In this document: positions 1 through 11,020 of the stretch, in pieces
Layout of the letters: each line of letters opens with the position of its first letter
Numbering within the stretch: position 1 is the first letter of the stretch
Assembly: GCF_910594005.1 (NCBI RefSeq)
Contig: NC_057825.1
Coordinates: 48,019,037 to 48,083,036 of the forward strand
Direction of reading: 5' to 3'
Length of the DNA: 64,000 nt
Origin: Cervus elaphus
Taxonomy: Eukaryota; Chordata; Mammalia; Artiodactyla; Cervidae
Program-made: the position numbers and the translations under genes
The notes under the pieces: generated by a model
Database searches by the model: none
The model's input: the letters and a program-made list of their open reading frames with translations, nothing else
Told to the model about the DNA's origin: nothing

Positions 1-313
1 CCAGTCTGTTGTTCCATGGCCAGTTCTAACTGTTGCTTCCTGACCTGCATACAGGTTTCTCAAGAGGCAGGTCAGGTGGTTTGGTATTCCCATCTCTTTC
101 AAAATTTTCCACAGTTTATTGTGATCCACACAGTCAAAGGCTTTGACATAGTCAATAAAGCAGAAATAGCTGTTTTTCTGGAACTCACTTACTTTTTTCG
201 ATGATCCAGCAGATGTTGGCAATTTGATCTCTGGTTCCTCTGCCTTTTCTAAAATCAGCTTGAACATCTGGAAGTTCATGGTTCGCGTATTGCTGAAGCC
301 TGGCTTGGAGAAT
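1..313 (-). mobile_element. BovB LINE fragment, reverse-transcriptase region
   Basis: Read on the minus strand, this matches the central BovB reverse-transcriptase domain, including the block YAKAFDCVDHNKL that recurs in the other copies in this window. The copy runs off the left edge and stops at about 313, where AT-rich unrelated DNA begins. It is truncated at both ends as seen here and carries no complete reading frame. The plus-strand reading frame across it (16-204) is only its antisense. Confidence 0.93.
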
Positions 314-1973
314 GTGACAATAACCAAGAAAAAAATTAAAAAATAAAAAATCTTACTAAATGCCACCAGAAACAGACCTGGCAGTTTATAATTGAAGAAA
401 ATGCTCCCTATCCTAGAAGCATCTTTGTGAAACTCATTCTAGGAAAGACAAATTTAATATCTGTTATCTAATTCCTCAGCATATTAGAATCAGGAAAATA
501 GTAGGAGGAAATTGACTGGTATCTGGAGATACAGAATATTGAGACGTGACAGCCTAGAAGCCCGGAAATGCACACTGCCCTGGGACAATTTATAGGAAGA
601 TAAAATTGTCTCATAAACCCTTATAGCTCCTGGGACTATCACTGTATTAAAGTGAGACAGCCGAATAACAAATGTTAGTGTTTGATGATGAGATGTCAAA
701 ACAAGATAAATTATACTTCTAAGAAAAATGACAACTTGAGGGCAAGCATTTAAATCCTTTCTTTCTACATACTGACTGATAGAGACAAAGGAATATATTA
801 CAATGAATAAACTCTCAAAGTAGTTTTTAAAATGAAACCAAATTCTAAACACAGAATCTGCTTTAAGCAGTTTATTCTAGTCTTAGCTTCAATGAGGCCA
901 AATGGAAGAAGACATTGAACTGACTCCCAGCCTCCAATTGTATTACGGTGTTTCTGGGTGGTAGGAAATCAATAGCAGAGACTATGGTAGAGCTCCATTA
1001 CAATCATTCATTTCAGAGGTCAGGGTAAGCCACTGGACAAAAGGAGATCCCTCATTCTGGATCTCTTTTTTCTGCTCAAAAATCAATATCAATGGAAAAC
1101 CCAAGGACAAATCTAGCAATATCAAATAGAATGAGGTTAATTTCTCTGTGGCTGTAAGTTTAATAACAAAGAAAAGTTCCATTTTAAATGGGGCATAAAA
1201 TCAAGACCAAACAACTAAAAGAGTAGGGGAAAAAACGAAAATCTGATTCAATGGCTTTGAGAAGCAAAAGAAAACAAAAATGAGTCTGGATATATATGCA
1301 AACTTAGTTCATAGACCACAGCACTGAATCTGAATAGAAATTTTAAGACCAAATGCCAGAATATGGAGCAAATATCAGACATAGACTATGAAAGGCTTAT
1401 TCCTTTTAAGATCAATACATCAAGTAATCCCCAACTTTAAGAAACATTTAAGTACCATTTTCCCTAAACATTTGCTATAGAAAAATTTGATAGGATAAGT
1501 AATTTATACATACATATATACCATCTGTATAGAATAGATTAGGTTGCTTTGAAAGACTGATATCAAGGTATGACAAAGATCTAGATTTTATAAGCAAAAT
1601 AGTTATAATAATGACTGGTGCCATATACTATTTTATACTAATGATGTAAATGATGATTTTTCATTTAAACATTAGTGTTATGGAATCTAATTTGATACAA
1701 AAATGAGGAAAAATCAGTAGTAATTGGTATCATCTCTGAAGAAAGTTGTAACTTCTGAAGAAAAGTCATAGTGTAAGCTTACTAATAAAATATCTCAATA
1801 AACATTAAGTTTATTTTAAAATAGTGAAAGTTTCCTACATAAAATCAGAGTGAAGTATGAATACTAAGACGGCAATAATGTTTATAAGCATATTCATATT
1901 GCAGTGTTATGAATTAACTTGAAAAATTTGAATAAGAACACTGGATGAAATATTCTAATTTCAATAAAAATTT
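314..1973. other. AT-rich spacer, no recognised feature
   Basis: I recognise no young repeat, gene or RNA here. Two minus-strand open frames (120 codons at 490-852 and 66 codons at 982-1182) show no motif I know and are treated as chance. Very old degraded repeat sequence cannot be excluded. Confidence 0.5.
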
Positions 1974-2172
1974 GCAATGAAGGAGACCTGGACTAGATCC
2001 CTGGGTTGGGAGATCCCTGAAGGAGGGCATGGCTACCCACTCCAGTATTCTTGCCTGGAGAATCCCCACGGAGAGAGGAGCCTGGCGAGTCACAGAGTTG
2101 GACAGGACAAGAAGAGTCCATGGGATTGCAAAGAGTCTGACACGATTAAGTGACTAAGCACAGCACAGCACA
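1974..2172 (+). mobile_element. Bov-tA SINE, 5' truncated
   Basis: The sequence follows the Bov-tA consensus from the end of the tRNA-derived head through the body (CCACTCCAGTATTCTTGCCTGG) and the closing AAAGAGTCTGACACG, ending in an AGCACAGCACAG tail. The first part of the tRNA-like head, with the A box, is missing. A short internal duplication of the AGAGT.GGACA block is present near 2090-2145. Confidence 0.93.
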
Positions 2173-3773
2173 GTGGTCTGAAGAAAGTACAATAGTTGCA
2201 CTAATGAATAAGTCAGAAATATTCTAATTTTAATTTTAAGTAAAAATCTCTGTTTAATAAGAACCTTCTCTTATTTCTTAAAGAAAAGATCATGTGGGCT
2301 TATGGCAAACTAAAGAAATGCAAATAAGTTAGTTTTTTAGTTTCCAAAATTATTTTTAGCCCTCCACAGACTTACTTGCACATTTTTAAACTCCTATCTT
2401 CCCTTAAAAGGGAGTGGAGAGGGCAGAGTCTTCTTCATTCCATAAAGGTTGAGATACAAGTATGGTTTCTTACTCAGAAAAAAAGGGATTTTTACTAATA
2501 AGATAATTCAAAACATTTCATTTGGTTCTGTGTTACTGACTAGCACAAAATCGTGATTCATTTACATTCTTCAACAAGAGAATTAAAATTATTTTTATGT
2601 CTTTCAAAAGATGTAACTTTTTAGGGAAAAAAAAGAGGCACAAATATCTTTTATTTCCTCAACTTGTGAGGACACATAACAATAGATACAGCTTTTAAAA
2701 AGATATAGAAACTGCTGAAGTTAGAACAAGAATAGATTGAAAAAAAAGCATTTGAGTACCTGAAAATTTGATATATGAAAGAGGAGGGGGATATATCAAC
2801 AAAACAAGAGCAAATGTCAGTGAAGAAAAAAAAAAAAAACTAGAAAACAAGGAAGAGATAAAACATAGAGATCAATGAGAAAAAATAATGTGATCAATTA
2901 TTAAAAATCAGATTTTAATAACAAGAATGAATCTAGCACACTTGATCCAGGCAAACATCTTCCCACAGATATCAACTGCATTCATTTAATAGACTTGTGT
3001 ATTGCCACCTTCCTAGTGTAGCCTTCCTTTTATATTTCAATGGGAATAAAATGATCAACTCAGATCATTTCTTACATAACTGTTTTACTCATAATCTTCT
3101 TTATGTTGCTACAATAATCTATCCTCCTAATTTTATAAAAGCATATGCAAGAGCCTACCTCTTTCTTTCTTAAAACTTTCAAAAGGAAAATGAATTCTTA
3201 CGAGTATATGATGAAATAGTTAGAAAGCAACTTGATTTTTATCAGAATTTAGCTCAACAATAAAAATAAACAGAAATAATAATCAAAATATCTAGAAATC
3301 AATCTAGAAGATCAAAATTTTATTATTATGATTTCCAGTAGATGTACAGAGAATTAAGATATAATAGACAGATTTTCTCCCTGATCTGACATAACATTCA
3401 AATTTCTTACTGTAATAATCTAGCAATTTCAAGATAGGAATATTGAGCAATGATTTATCTGCAATACAAGAGTATTAATAATATCTATACCATAACTGTG
3501 TTATGAGAAATAATGCATGATTAATGTGAAAAAGATGTAGTTCAAAAGGCTGATAATTCAAGTTTAAAGTACTCAGAATTCTCAATTTCTTCTCTCTCTT
3601 TTGTCTCTGTGTTTACTACTTTACACATATACACACAACACAAGGAAAATTTTAAATGTTCTGATTTAGTAATAATGGAAACACAAAATCTTAACATTTG
3701 TGAGACAGAGAAAATAGTGCTTGGGAAAAAATGTTATATTAAATGCTTATACAAAAGACAAGAACATTAGTAA
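2173..3773. other. AT-rich spacer, no recognised feature
   Basis: This interval is AT-rich with several A-runs (a long one at about 2826-2840). No family is recognised with confidence. Parts could be upstream remnants of the L1 that becomes recognisable at 3774. Confidence 0.4.
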
Positions 3774-4440
3774 GTGAAAAATTCCACCTTAAAAACTAGA
3801 AAGAGAAGACAAATTAATGCAGGAAGAAATAATGAAATAATAAAGGTAAGAGCAGAAATCACTAAGATCATGAGAAGAAAAAACAGAAAAGCTTCAGTGA
3901 AACTCAGTATTTCTACTTTGATCAATAATAATAGATCTCTGAAAAGATCTTTAAAATAAATAGGTATATGATACCATAATTGCCACCATTAAATGAGAAA
4001 AAGGATATTTTTATTGGTCTTAAGACATGAAAGGCTACTAATGAGTATCAGTTATCTAGTTTTGCCAATAAATTTGATATCTTAGAGTGAAATGAATAAA
4101 TTCCATGGAAGACAAACTACATAATTTACTTACTAAGAATTAAAATCAGTATTACCCTAACAAAAACAAATTTGAAGATTTTATAAGAGATTCTGAAAAC
4201 TTCTAGAGATCAATATCCTCAGAAATATAGCTTCAGATTTCCTTAATGAAATATCAGTAAATCAAATATAGCAATAAATAGAGATCATTATACATGATGG
4301 CCAAATGCAGTTATCCTAGGAACACAAGGTTGGTTCAAAATCTTAAATTCAATAAATGAAAATCACCATAGCAACACACTTCAGAAGAAATACCATATAA
4401 CTCTCTCAAAAGATATAGAAAAAGAATCTGGCAAAGCTTC
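3774..4440 (+). mobile_element. Old L1 LINE fragment, ORF2 middle part
   Basis: The plus strand resembles mammalian L1 ORF2. It starts in the stretch that reads like AATAATAAAGGTAAGAGCAGAAAT and passes the GGTTGGTTCAAAATC segment ahead of the reverse-transcriptase core. It breaks off near the region that encodes the A-motif of the RT. It is strongly diverged with many stops and indels; the 61-codon frame at 3774-3959 is a leftover of ORF2. Confidence 0.7.
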
Positions 4441-4650
4441 ATCCTTTTATCTTTTAGGATAAAAGGCAAATTTATCTTTAAATTGGTATACTTTTATCAA
4501 TCAAAGATGTGTCACAATTGCAATTGGTCATATGACTTTTGTTTTAAAAGCTCACAAAATAGTGATACTTCTTCCAAATAACAGAATTTCAGATTCAGAG
4601 AAATGTTATAGTCACATTATGCAACTGTTCTTCCAGCCCTAAAGCCAGGG

Positions 4651-4791
4651 TATTCTTTATTTTCATTATACAGTGTATTAGTTTTCCATGGCTGTTAAAA
4701 CCAATGACCGCAAGAACTGGTGGCATAAAACAACTAAAATTCATTCTTTAGTTTGTTACCAACTTGTTCACAGTGTATTAGCAAGACAGTA
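4651..4791 (-). repeat. Tandem copy 1: MLT1 LTR end plus flank
   Basis: This 141-bp unit starts with TATTCTTTATTTTCATTATA, followed by the inverted 3' end of an MLT1 LTR (TGTATTAGTTTTCCATGGCTG from about 4674). The same flank plus LTR end recurs 141 bp downstream at 4792. This looks like a local tandem duplication after the LTR inserted. Confidence 0.65.
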
Positions 4792-5018
4792 TATTCTCTA
4801 TTTTCATTATATAGTGTATTAGTTTTCTGTGGCTGTCATAACCAATTATCACAGACTAGGTGACATAAAACAACTAAAATTTATTCCCTCACTGATCCAG
4901 AGATCAGAAGTTCAAAATCAAGGTGTTGGCAAGGTTGAATTCCCTTCAGAAGAACTGTGCAGGGATCTTTCTCTTGTTTCTTCTAATTACTGGTTGCTGC
5001 CAGCATTCCTTGGCTTTC
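4792..5018 (-). mobile_element. MLT1-type MaLR LTR, 3' end (tandem copy 2)
   Basis: From 4815 the sequence is the reverse complement of the MLT1 3' end: TGTATTAGTTTTCTGTGGCTG, then the CATAAAACAACTAAAATTTATTC block, then a GGTGTTGGCAAGGTTG segment. It stops near 5018, where L1 3' UTR sequence takes over. MLT1 elements are ancient ERVL-MaLR retrotransposons; only LTR sequence is present. Confidence 0.75.
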
Positions 5019-5073
5019 TTTTTATTTCTTTATTTTTATTGTAGTTAAAACGTTTAACATGAGATCTAGAGTC

Positions 5074-5281
5074 CTGGGTTTCCCAAGTGGCTAAGTGGGA
5101 GAGGATCTGCCTGCCGATGCAGTTGAGGCAAGACGCAGATTCCATCCATGGGTCTGGAAGATCTCCTGGAGTAGGAAGTGGCATCACACTCCAGTGTTCT
5201 TGCTTGGAAAATTGCATGAACTGAGAAACCTGGTGGGCTACAGTCCTTGGGGCCACAGTAGAACATGACTGAGCACTACAA
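5074..5281 (+). mobile_element. Bov-tA SINE inserted in L1
   Basis: A full-length but diverged Bov-tA with a tRNA-like head (GGGTTTCCCAAGTGGC), the body with CTCCAGTGTTCTTGC, and the end ACATGACTGAGCACTACA. L1 3' UTR sequence lies on both sides. Confidence 0.92.
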
Positions 5282-5951
5282 TCTTAATAAACTTTTAAAT
5301 ATAAAATACAGTATTGTTAATAAACAAAGTAGTATTGTCAGCTACAGACACAGTGTCGTACAACAGACCTCTACAAGTTACTCATCTTGCACAGCTTAAA
5401 CTTTAGACTTGAATAGCAAGTTTTCATTTGGCCCTCATCACAGCCACTGGAAACCACAATGTTACTCTATGCTTTGATGAGTTTTATTATTTTAAATACC
5501 TCATTTAAGTGTAAATATTTGTTATTCTGTGATTGGCTTAGCATACTGTCCTCAAGGTTCATCTGTGTTGTGCTTATGGCAGGATTCCCATTTTTTATAA
5601 CAGTGATATTTGACTGTGTGTATATAACACATTTTCTTTATGCATTCACCTGTTAATGGACATTTAAGTTGCTTCCGTACCTTGGTTACTGTGAATAGTG
5701 CTCCAGTGAGCATGGGAGTGTAAATAGCTCTTCAAGATCCTAATTTTGATCCCGTTGGATAAATACTTAGCATGATTGTTAAGTCTTATGGCAGTTATAT
5801 TTTTAATTTCTGGAGGAATCTTTAGTTTTTCACAGCAGCTGCCCCATTTTACATTCTCATCAATATTGATGATTTCACTTTTTCTGCATCCTCTCCTACA
5901 CTTGTTATCTTTCTTTTGATGAAGTGTTAATGATATTTCCATACTTCCTAA

Positions 5952-6092
5952 CTGGGTCAGGAAGATCCTCTGGAGGAGGGCATGGCAACCCACTACAGTA
6001 TTCTAGCCTGGAAAATTCCATGGACAGAGGAGCCTGGTGGGCTACCATCCGTGAGATCACAGAGTCAGACATGACTGAGCAACTAACGCTAA
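5952..6092 (+). mobile_element. Bov-tA SINE, head-truncated, in L1
   Basis: It starts within the tRNA-like B-box region (CTGGGTCAGGAAGATCC) and continues through the body to ACATGACTGAGCAACTAACG. The L1 antisense sequence continues directly after it. Confidence 0.92.
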
Positions 6093-6311
6093 CAACTGTG
6101 AAGTAATAGCTCATTATTTTGATTTGCTTTCCCCTATTGATTAACGATGTTGAGCATTTTTCATATACCTATTGGTTAATTATATATTTTCTTTAGAGAA
6201 AGTCTATTCAAATTTCTTTGTCTATTTTTTTTCAGTTGAGTTATTTGCATTTTTGCTTATTGAACAGTAGGAATTCTTTATACATTTTGAACTTTAACAC
6301 CTTATGGATAT

Positions 6312-6349
6312 GTTGTTGTTGTTCCATCACCAAGTCATGTCCAACTCTT
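6312..6349 (-). mobile_element. Short BovB/Bov-tA tail fragment
   Basis: About 38 bp beginning GTTGTTGTTCCATCACCAAG and reading CATGTCCAACTCTTC match the reversed common 3' end of BovB and Bov-tA. L1 resumes right after it. Confidence 0.7.
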
Positions 6350-6600
6350 CATGCTTGCAAATATTTCTTTCCATTCCATAGATTTACATTTTACTCTATT
6401 AATTTTCTTTTGCTCTGTGTGCAAAAGCTTTTTAATTTGATGGAATTTTACTTATCTATTTTTGCTTTTGTTGCCTGTGCTTTGAATGTCAAATCCAAAA
6501 ATAAATATTGCCAAGATCAGTGTCCTGAAGTTTTCTGCTGTTCTCGTCTCTGAATTTTATAGCTGCAAATCTTCAGTTGATGCTTTTAATCCCCTGTTGA

Positions 6601-8045
6601 GTTTGTTTGTTTGTTTTTTTTTTTTTTGGTCACATCAGTTTATTGAGGAATTTGTGATGCTAAAGGTTAATTCTACTCACTTGATTATTTTTCATGATGT
6701 CAAATAAAACTCCAAAGGCTATAAGCCATGATTTTTCACAATTACTTTCCCATATTTTGTTCAGGAAACACAAAATTCAAATCGAAAGAAATGTTCCAGT
6801 GAATCTGAAAATTGCTCTCATCCTACTTTTTTCAAAAGGTGGTAATTAAGGGTTCGGAAGTACAGTGGCAAGGAGGAAGGATGAAACTGGGACATGAAGC
6901 AGACAGATATTTCTGCTCAATTTCACTTTCAAAAGTGCAAATCTTTTTTTTTAACATGTTTTTCACTAAAAAAGGAATCAATACTTTTCATTCCATTCTT
7001 GTCAACTTTAGTCAAAGCCTTCTGAGCTGTGGTCATTTTACTATTTTTCTTCGCAGTCTTGAAATCTTTAGAATTAAACTTAGTGTAATCTTTTGCCTCT
7101 ACAGTCTTACCTGATAACTTTGCTTTCTTCTATGGAGGATTTGGCACTGAAGCTGGAGGTTTTGGAAGCTTTAAATATTTAGATACGTCATCATTTAATT
7201 GTTTAGGGATGTATTGGATATCAGACCATGGGCATAATGGACATAATACTCGTCCTTGTCACTGGAAACCTGGCCACCAGAGAAAAACGCAATAGACTAC
7301 CCGGGCACTGACATTTACCTTATTGGTTTCTAATGCTACCATGGTCTCAATAACTTTTTTTTTTTTTTTTTCCCTAGCCATTTTAATGTCTTCTCTTTGC
7401 TGTACTTGTAGTATTTCTTCTTGTCTATTTCTTTCTCCTCTGTCACGTGTCTAAGTAACCTCTCAAGTTCAGGAAATTTCAGCAATAAGGTGCAATCCGG
7501 GAGCATGTCATCCATTACAACTTGAACCAGCGGCTGAAAGGCCATTATAAGCTAGTGGAGAAGTAGAAACAGAGGGTCCATGGGTGTGGCAAAGTGAAGA
7601 AGACTTCCTGCTTGAACTGATTAATTTATAAACCAATATTTTTTTTTTCCCTTGAAAATTTTTATTTCAAACATCTGCGGTAGACACATATTCAACAAGT
7701 AAATGGCTCCTTCCCCTGAAGGTGGGTTAGCCAGTTTTACAGACACAAGCCCATCTTTCATCTAAGTATTCCGGGAGCAGGAACACGTGCTGCCCGGCGC
7801 GAGCCCCGCCCCCGCCGTCCGCGCCGCCCGCCATGCCGGTCGCCTGTCGCTCCGCGGCGGGCCTCAGCCCTCGGAGCGCGGGCTTGGCGAGAGGCGGTTG
7901 GCCAATGGCGGCCGAAGGGTCGCTTCCGGGAAGCTCCGCGCGCGGCGCTGCCAGCAGCCGGCCAGGCGAATGTCGTTTCGTTTCTGGAGTCCGCCAGCCG
8001 CCCGGCTTTCAGTGTTTAAATTGAGTGCCAGTCCCAGGCCGTCGG
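6601..8045 (-). pseudogene. RNASEH2B: RNASEH2B processed pseudogene (retrocopy)
   Basis: This is an intronless, decayed copy of the mRNA for ribonuclease H2 subunit B. That subunit is the non-catalytic partner in the nuclear complex that removes ribonucleotides from DNA. On the minus strand the start codon lies at 7834-7832 and is followed by the N-terminal segment QHVFLLPEYL. Then come YLLNMCLPQMFE (about 7710-7670), WFIN and LLHFATP, the stretch with LRHVTEEKEID and KKYYKYSKEKTLKWL (about 7475-7375), HYAHGLIS (about 7240-7218) and GMKSIDSFF near the C terminus (about 6990-6960). Stops, small deletions and frameshifts interrupt it, including an A-run at about 7350-7370. A 3' UTR follows, with AATAAA at 6644-6639 and a poly(A) tract at 6627-6614, so the 3' end is complete. 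A GC-rich 5' leader extends upstream to about 8045. It sits inside an L1. I could not define target-site duplications. The gene assignment rests on several colinear blocks and is secure; activity is not expected. Confidence 0.93.
7776..8045 (-). promoter_or_regulatory. GC/CpG-rich leader carried by the RNASEH2B retrocopy
   Basis: This is the only strongly GC-rich, CpG-dense stretch in an otherwise AT-rich window. It covers the first codons and the 5' leader of the retrocopy on the minus strand and contains several GCGC and CCGCC motifs. It probably derives from transcribed 5' UTR of the parent gene. Any promoter activity here is inference only. The plus-strand frames at 7787-8074 and 7833-8024 are antisense artefacts of the lack of AT-rich stops. 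Confidence 0.6.
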
Positions 8046-8196
8046 CCCACTCGATTTTTTACTTTTTTGAATAATGTAATAAAAAGATACAGTTTTATTC
8101 TTTGTATAGGTATTCAATGTTCCCAACACTTTACTGAACAGACTTCTTTCCCCATTTTATATTTCTGGCTCCCTTGGTAAGTATCACTTGGCTGTA

Positions 8197-8663
8197 CCGA
8201 CAACCACTGGGTTGTAGTGGTTCAACTTAGAATTCTTCAACTTAACAATGAAGGGAAAGGAATACACATTCAGTAGAAAATGTACTTTGAATTTTGATTT
8301 TTGCCAAGGGTAGAGATATTTGGTACAGTGGCAGCAAGCCACAACAACTAGGGAGCTAAGCCGTTGCAAGGGGAAATAACCAAAACACTTAACAACTGTT
8401 CTGTACCCATATGATCATTGTTTGTCACTATCGGTACAGTTTTAATGAATTATTTACAAGACACTAGATACTTTATTATAAAATAATCTTTGTGTTAGAT
8501 GACTTTGCCAAACCATAAGTATTCTGAGCATGTTTAAGGTAAGTTAAGTTATGCTGATCCTGATTGGTAGGTTAGCTGCATTAATTGCATGTTTAATTTA
8601 GAATAGTTTCAACTTACAATGAGTTTGCCAGGAGATGACCACATCATAATTACAGGAAGTCCT
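8197..8663 (-). mobile_element. Tigger-type (TcMar) DNA transposon relic with TA flanks
   Basis: A non-autonomous element of about 467 bp, flanked by TA at 8195-8196 and 8664-8665 and sitting inside L1 sequence that continues in register on both sides. Internal blocks such as ACATTCAGTAGAAA, TTTATTATAAAATA and TTTGTGTTAGATGA, and ends built from ACTTA.AATG motifs, match a Tigger/MER family with inverted ends. The TA duplication is what Tc1/mariner transposases produce. Exact subfamily and strand are uncertain. Confidence 0.72.
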
Positions 8664-9075
8664 TATATGCATGGGTTTATTTCTGGCTTCTCTATTGTGT
8701 TGGACTGTATGTCTTTGAGCCAGAACTCTACGGTTTTAACTACTGCAGCTTTGTGGTGTTGACACATTTTGAAGTTAAGAAGTATGATACCTCCAGCTTT
8801 GTGATTCTTTCTCAAGATTGTCTGGACTATTTGAAGTTCTTTGTAATTCTATAGTAATTTTAGGACTTTTTTTTTTTTTTTTCCTTCTCTATTTCTGTAA
8901 AAAATGCCATTGGAATTTTGGTAGAGATTTCATTGAATCTGTAGATTGTTTTGGTTAGTGCATTCATTTTACCAATGCAGTCTTTTCTAAATTTTCTTCT
9001 TAAAAGATTTAGATTTATGTTTCCTGTACGTGTGGTTTCTTCCAATTTTATTTTTATGAATGCTCTTATTATTTT

Positions 9076-9310
9076 ATAATAAAGTGAACAAAAAGAACAT
9101 CATGGACATGTTCAATGTAAGTAATACATTTTAGTGTTAGAAAAATTCTTTGTTTAAAACTTTGAAGAGAATTACTTTGTTTAATATTTAGATATGGCCA
9201 CTGTGTTTTTATCTTTATTATGTACATATGCCAATGTCTTTGACCAGCTTTTGATTTTCAGTAAGTATGATAAATTTCTGATAATACTTTATATCATACT
9301 AAGCTGGATA
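9076..9310. other. AT-rich spacer, possibly more L1
   Basis: No family is confidently recognised between the end of clear L1 similarity and the start of the next BovB. It may be further diverged L1. Confidence 0.35.
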
Positions 9311-10690
9311 CTCAGCAGTGACCACAGGACTGGAAAGGTCAATTTTCATTCCCATCTCAAAGAAAGGCAATGCCAAAGAATGCTCGAACTACCGCACAAT
9401 TGTACTCATCTCACACGCTAATAAAGTAATACTCAAAATTCTCCAAGACAGGCTTCAGCAATATGTGAACCATGAACTTCCAGATGTTCAAGCTGGTTTT
9501 AGAAAAGGCAGAGGAACCAGAGATCAAATTGCCAACATCTGCTGGATCATTGAAAAAGAAAGAGAGGTCCAGAAAAACATATATTTCTGTTTTATTGACT
9601 ATGCCAAAGCCTTTGACTGTGTAGATCACAATAAACTGTGCAAAATTCTGAAAGAAATGGGGATACCAGACCACCTGACCTGCCTCTTGAGAAACCTGTA
9701 TGCAGGTCAGGAAGCAACAGTTAGAGCTGGACGTGGAACAACAGACTGGTTCCCAATAGGAAAAGGAGAACATCAAGGTTGTATATATTGTCACCCTGCT
9801 TATTTAACTTATATGCAGAATACATCATGAGAAATGCTGGGCAGGAGGAGGCACAAGCTGGAATCAAAGATTGCTGGGAGAAATATCAATAACCTCAGAT
9901 ATGCAGATGACACCACCTTTATGGCAGAAAGTGAAGAAGAACTAAAGAGCCTCTTGATGAAAGTGGAAGAGGAGAGTGAAAAAGCTGGCTTAAAGCTCAA
10001 CATTCAGAGAACTAAGATCATGGCATCTGGTCCCATCACTTCATGGCAAATAGATGGGGAAACAGTGGGAACAGTGGCTGACTTTATTTTGGGGGGGGGC
10101 TCCAAAATCACTGCAGATGGTGACTGCAGCCATGAAATTAAAAGACACTTACTCCTTGGAAGAAAAGTTATGACCAACCTAGACAGCATATTAAAAAGCA
10201 GAGACATTACTTTGTCAACAAAGGTCTGAGTAGTCAAGGCTATGGTTTTTCCAGTGGTCATGTATGGATGTGAGAGTTGGACTGTGAAGAAAGTTGAGTG
10301 CCAAAGAATTGATGCTTTTGAACTGTGGTGTTGAAGAAGGCTCTTGAGAGTCCCTTGGACTGCAGGGAGATCCAACCAGTCCATCCTAAGGGCGATCAGT
10401 CCTGGGTGTTCATTGGAAGGACTGATGTTGAAGCTGAAATTCCAATACTTTGGCAACCTGATGCAAAGAACTGACTCATTTGAAAAGACCCTGATTCTAG
10501 GAAATACTGAGGGCAAGAGGAGAAGGGGATGGCAGAGGATGGGATGGTTGGATGGCATCCCTGACTCAATGGACATGGGTTTGGGTGGACTCCAGGAGTT
10601 GGTGATGGACAGGGAGCCCTGGCATGCTGTGGTTCATGGGGTTGCAAAGAGTCGGACATGACTGAGCGACTGAACTGACTGACTGACTGA
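9311..10690 (+). mobile_element. BovB LINE, 5' truncated, RT and C-terminal region
   Basis: The element starts in the RT domain (CTCAGCAGTGACCACAGGAC) and runs to the BovB 3' end with an ACTGA repeat tail (10662-10690). Frames in order: 9318-9830 with RT motifs YAKAFDCVDHNKL and NLYAGQEATV, then 9834-10229 with the catalytic box RYADDT (YADD at 9900-9911), then 10344-10661 with the C-terminal domain. Frameshifts near 9760-9830 and a stop at 10227 break the polyprotein. The upstream endonuclease is absent. Non-autonomous and dead, but one of the better-preserved RT regions here. Confidence 0.95.
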
Positions 10691-10792
10691 TGTTGGATAC
10701 CATTATATAATATGAAGATCTACTCTTTTTAATACAGGAAAAATCTTAATGGCATATGCTAATGTCATAGCTATATTTAATATTAATATTAT

Positions 10793-11020
10793 TACTTCCT
10801 TGGTGGCTCAGAGGTAAAAGAATCTGTCTGTCAATGCAGGAGATGCAGGAGACTCAGGTTCAATCTCTGGGTCAGAACATCCCCTGGAGAAGGGAATGGC
10901 AACCCATTCCTTTATACTTCCAGTATTCTTGCCTGGAAAATCTCATGGTCAGAGGAGCCTGGCAGGTTACACTCCATAGGGGTCGCAAAGAGTCAGATAC
11001 AACTGAGCCCACAACACACT
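10793..11020 (+). mobile_element. Bov-tA SINE
   Basis: Full-length tRNA head (ACTTCCTTGGTGGCTCAG), body and tail (CAGATACAACTGAGCCCACAAC). It has two small insertions relative to the consensus: an extra GAGATGCAG in the head and a short TTTATACTT insert at about 10910-10920. Confidence 0.93.

Larger units (their letters stand above)
5019..9075 (-). mobile_element. Old L1 LINE, 3' UTR and ORF2 end, heavily interrupted
   Basis: Read on the minus strand this is the end of an old mammalian L1: ORF2 C-terminal part (recognisable at 8664-9050 and 8050-8196) down to the 3' UTR at 5019-5940. It is interrupted by a Bov-tA (5074-5281), a second Bov-tA (5952-6092), a short BovB-tail fragment (6312-6349), the RNASEH2B retrocopy (6601-8045) and a Tigger-type element (8197-8663). 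L1 sequence resumes in register after each, which fixes the order of events. No reading frame survives. Confidence 0.85.

Noticed and set aside
490..852. 120-codon minus frame near the left end
   Set aside because: No recognisable motif, no gene context, AT-rich surroundings. Most likely chance, though a homology search was not possible.
4829..5044. 71-codon plus frame as a gene
   Set aside because: It is antisense MLT1 LTR and L1 3' UTR sequence.
7787..8074. 95-codon plus-strand frame in the GC-rich stretch
   Set aside because: It is antisense to the RNASEH2B retrocopy leader. Long frames arise there because AT-rich stop codons are rare, and it has no known domain.
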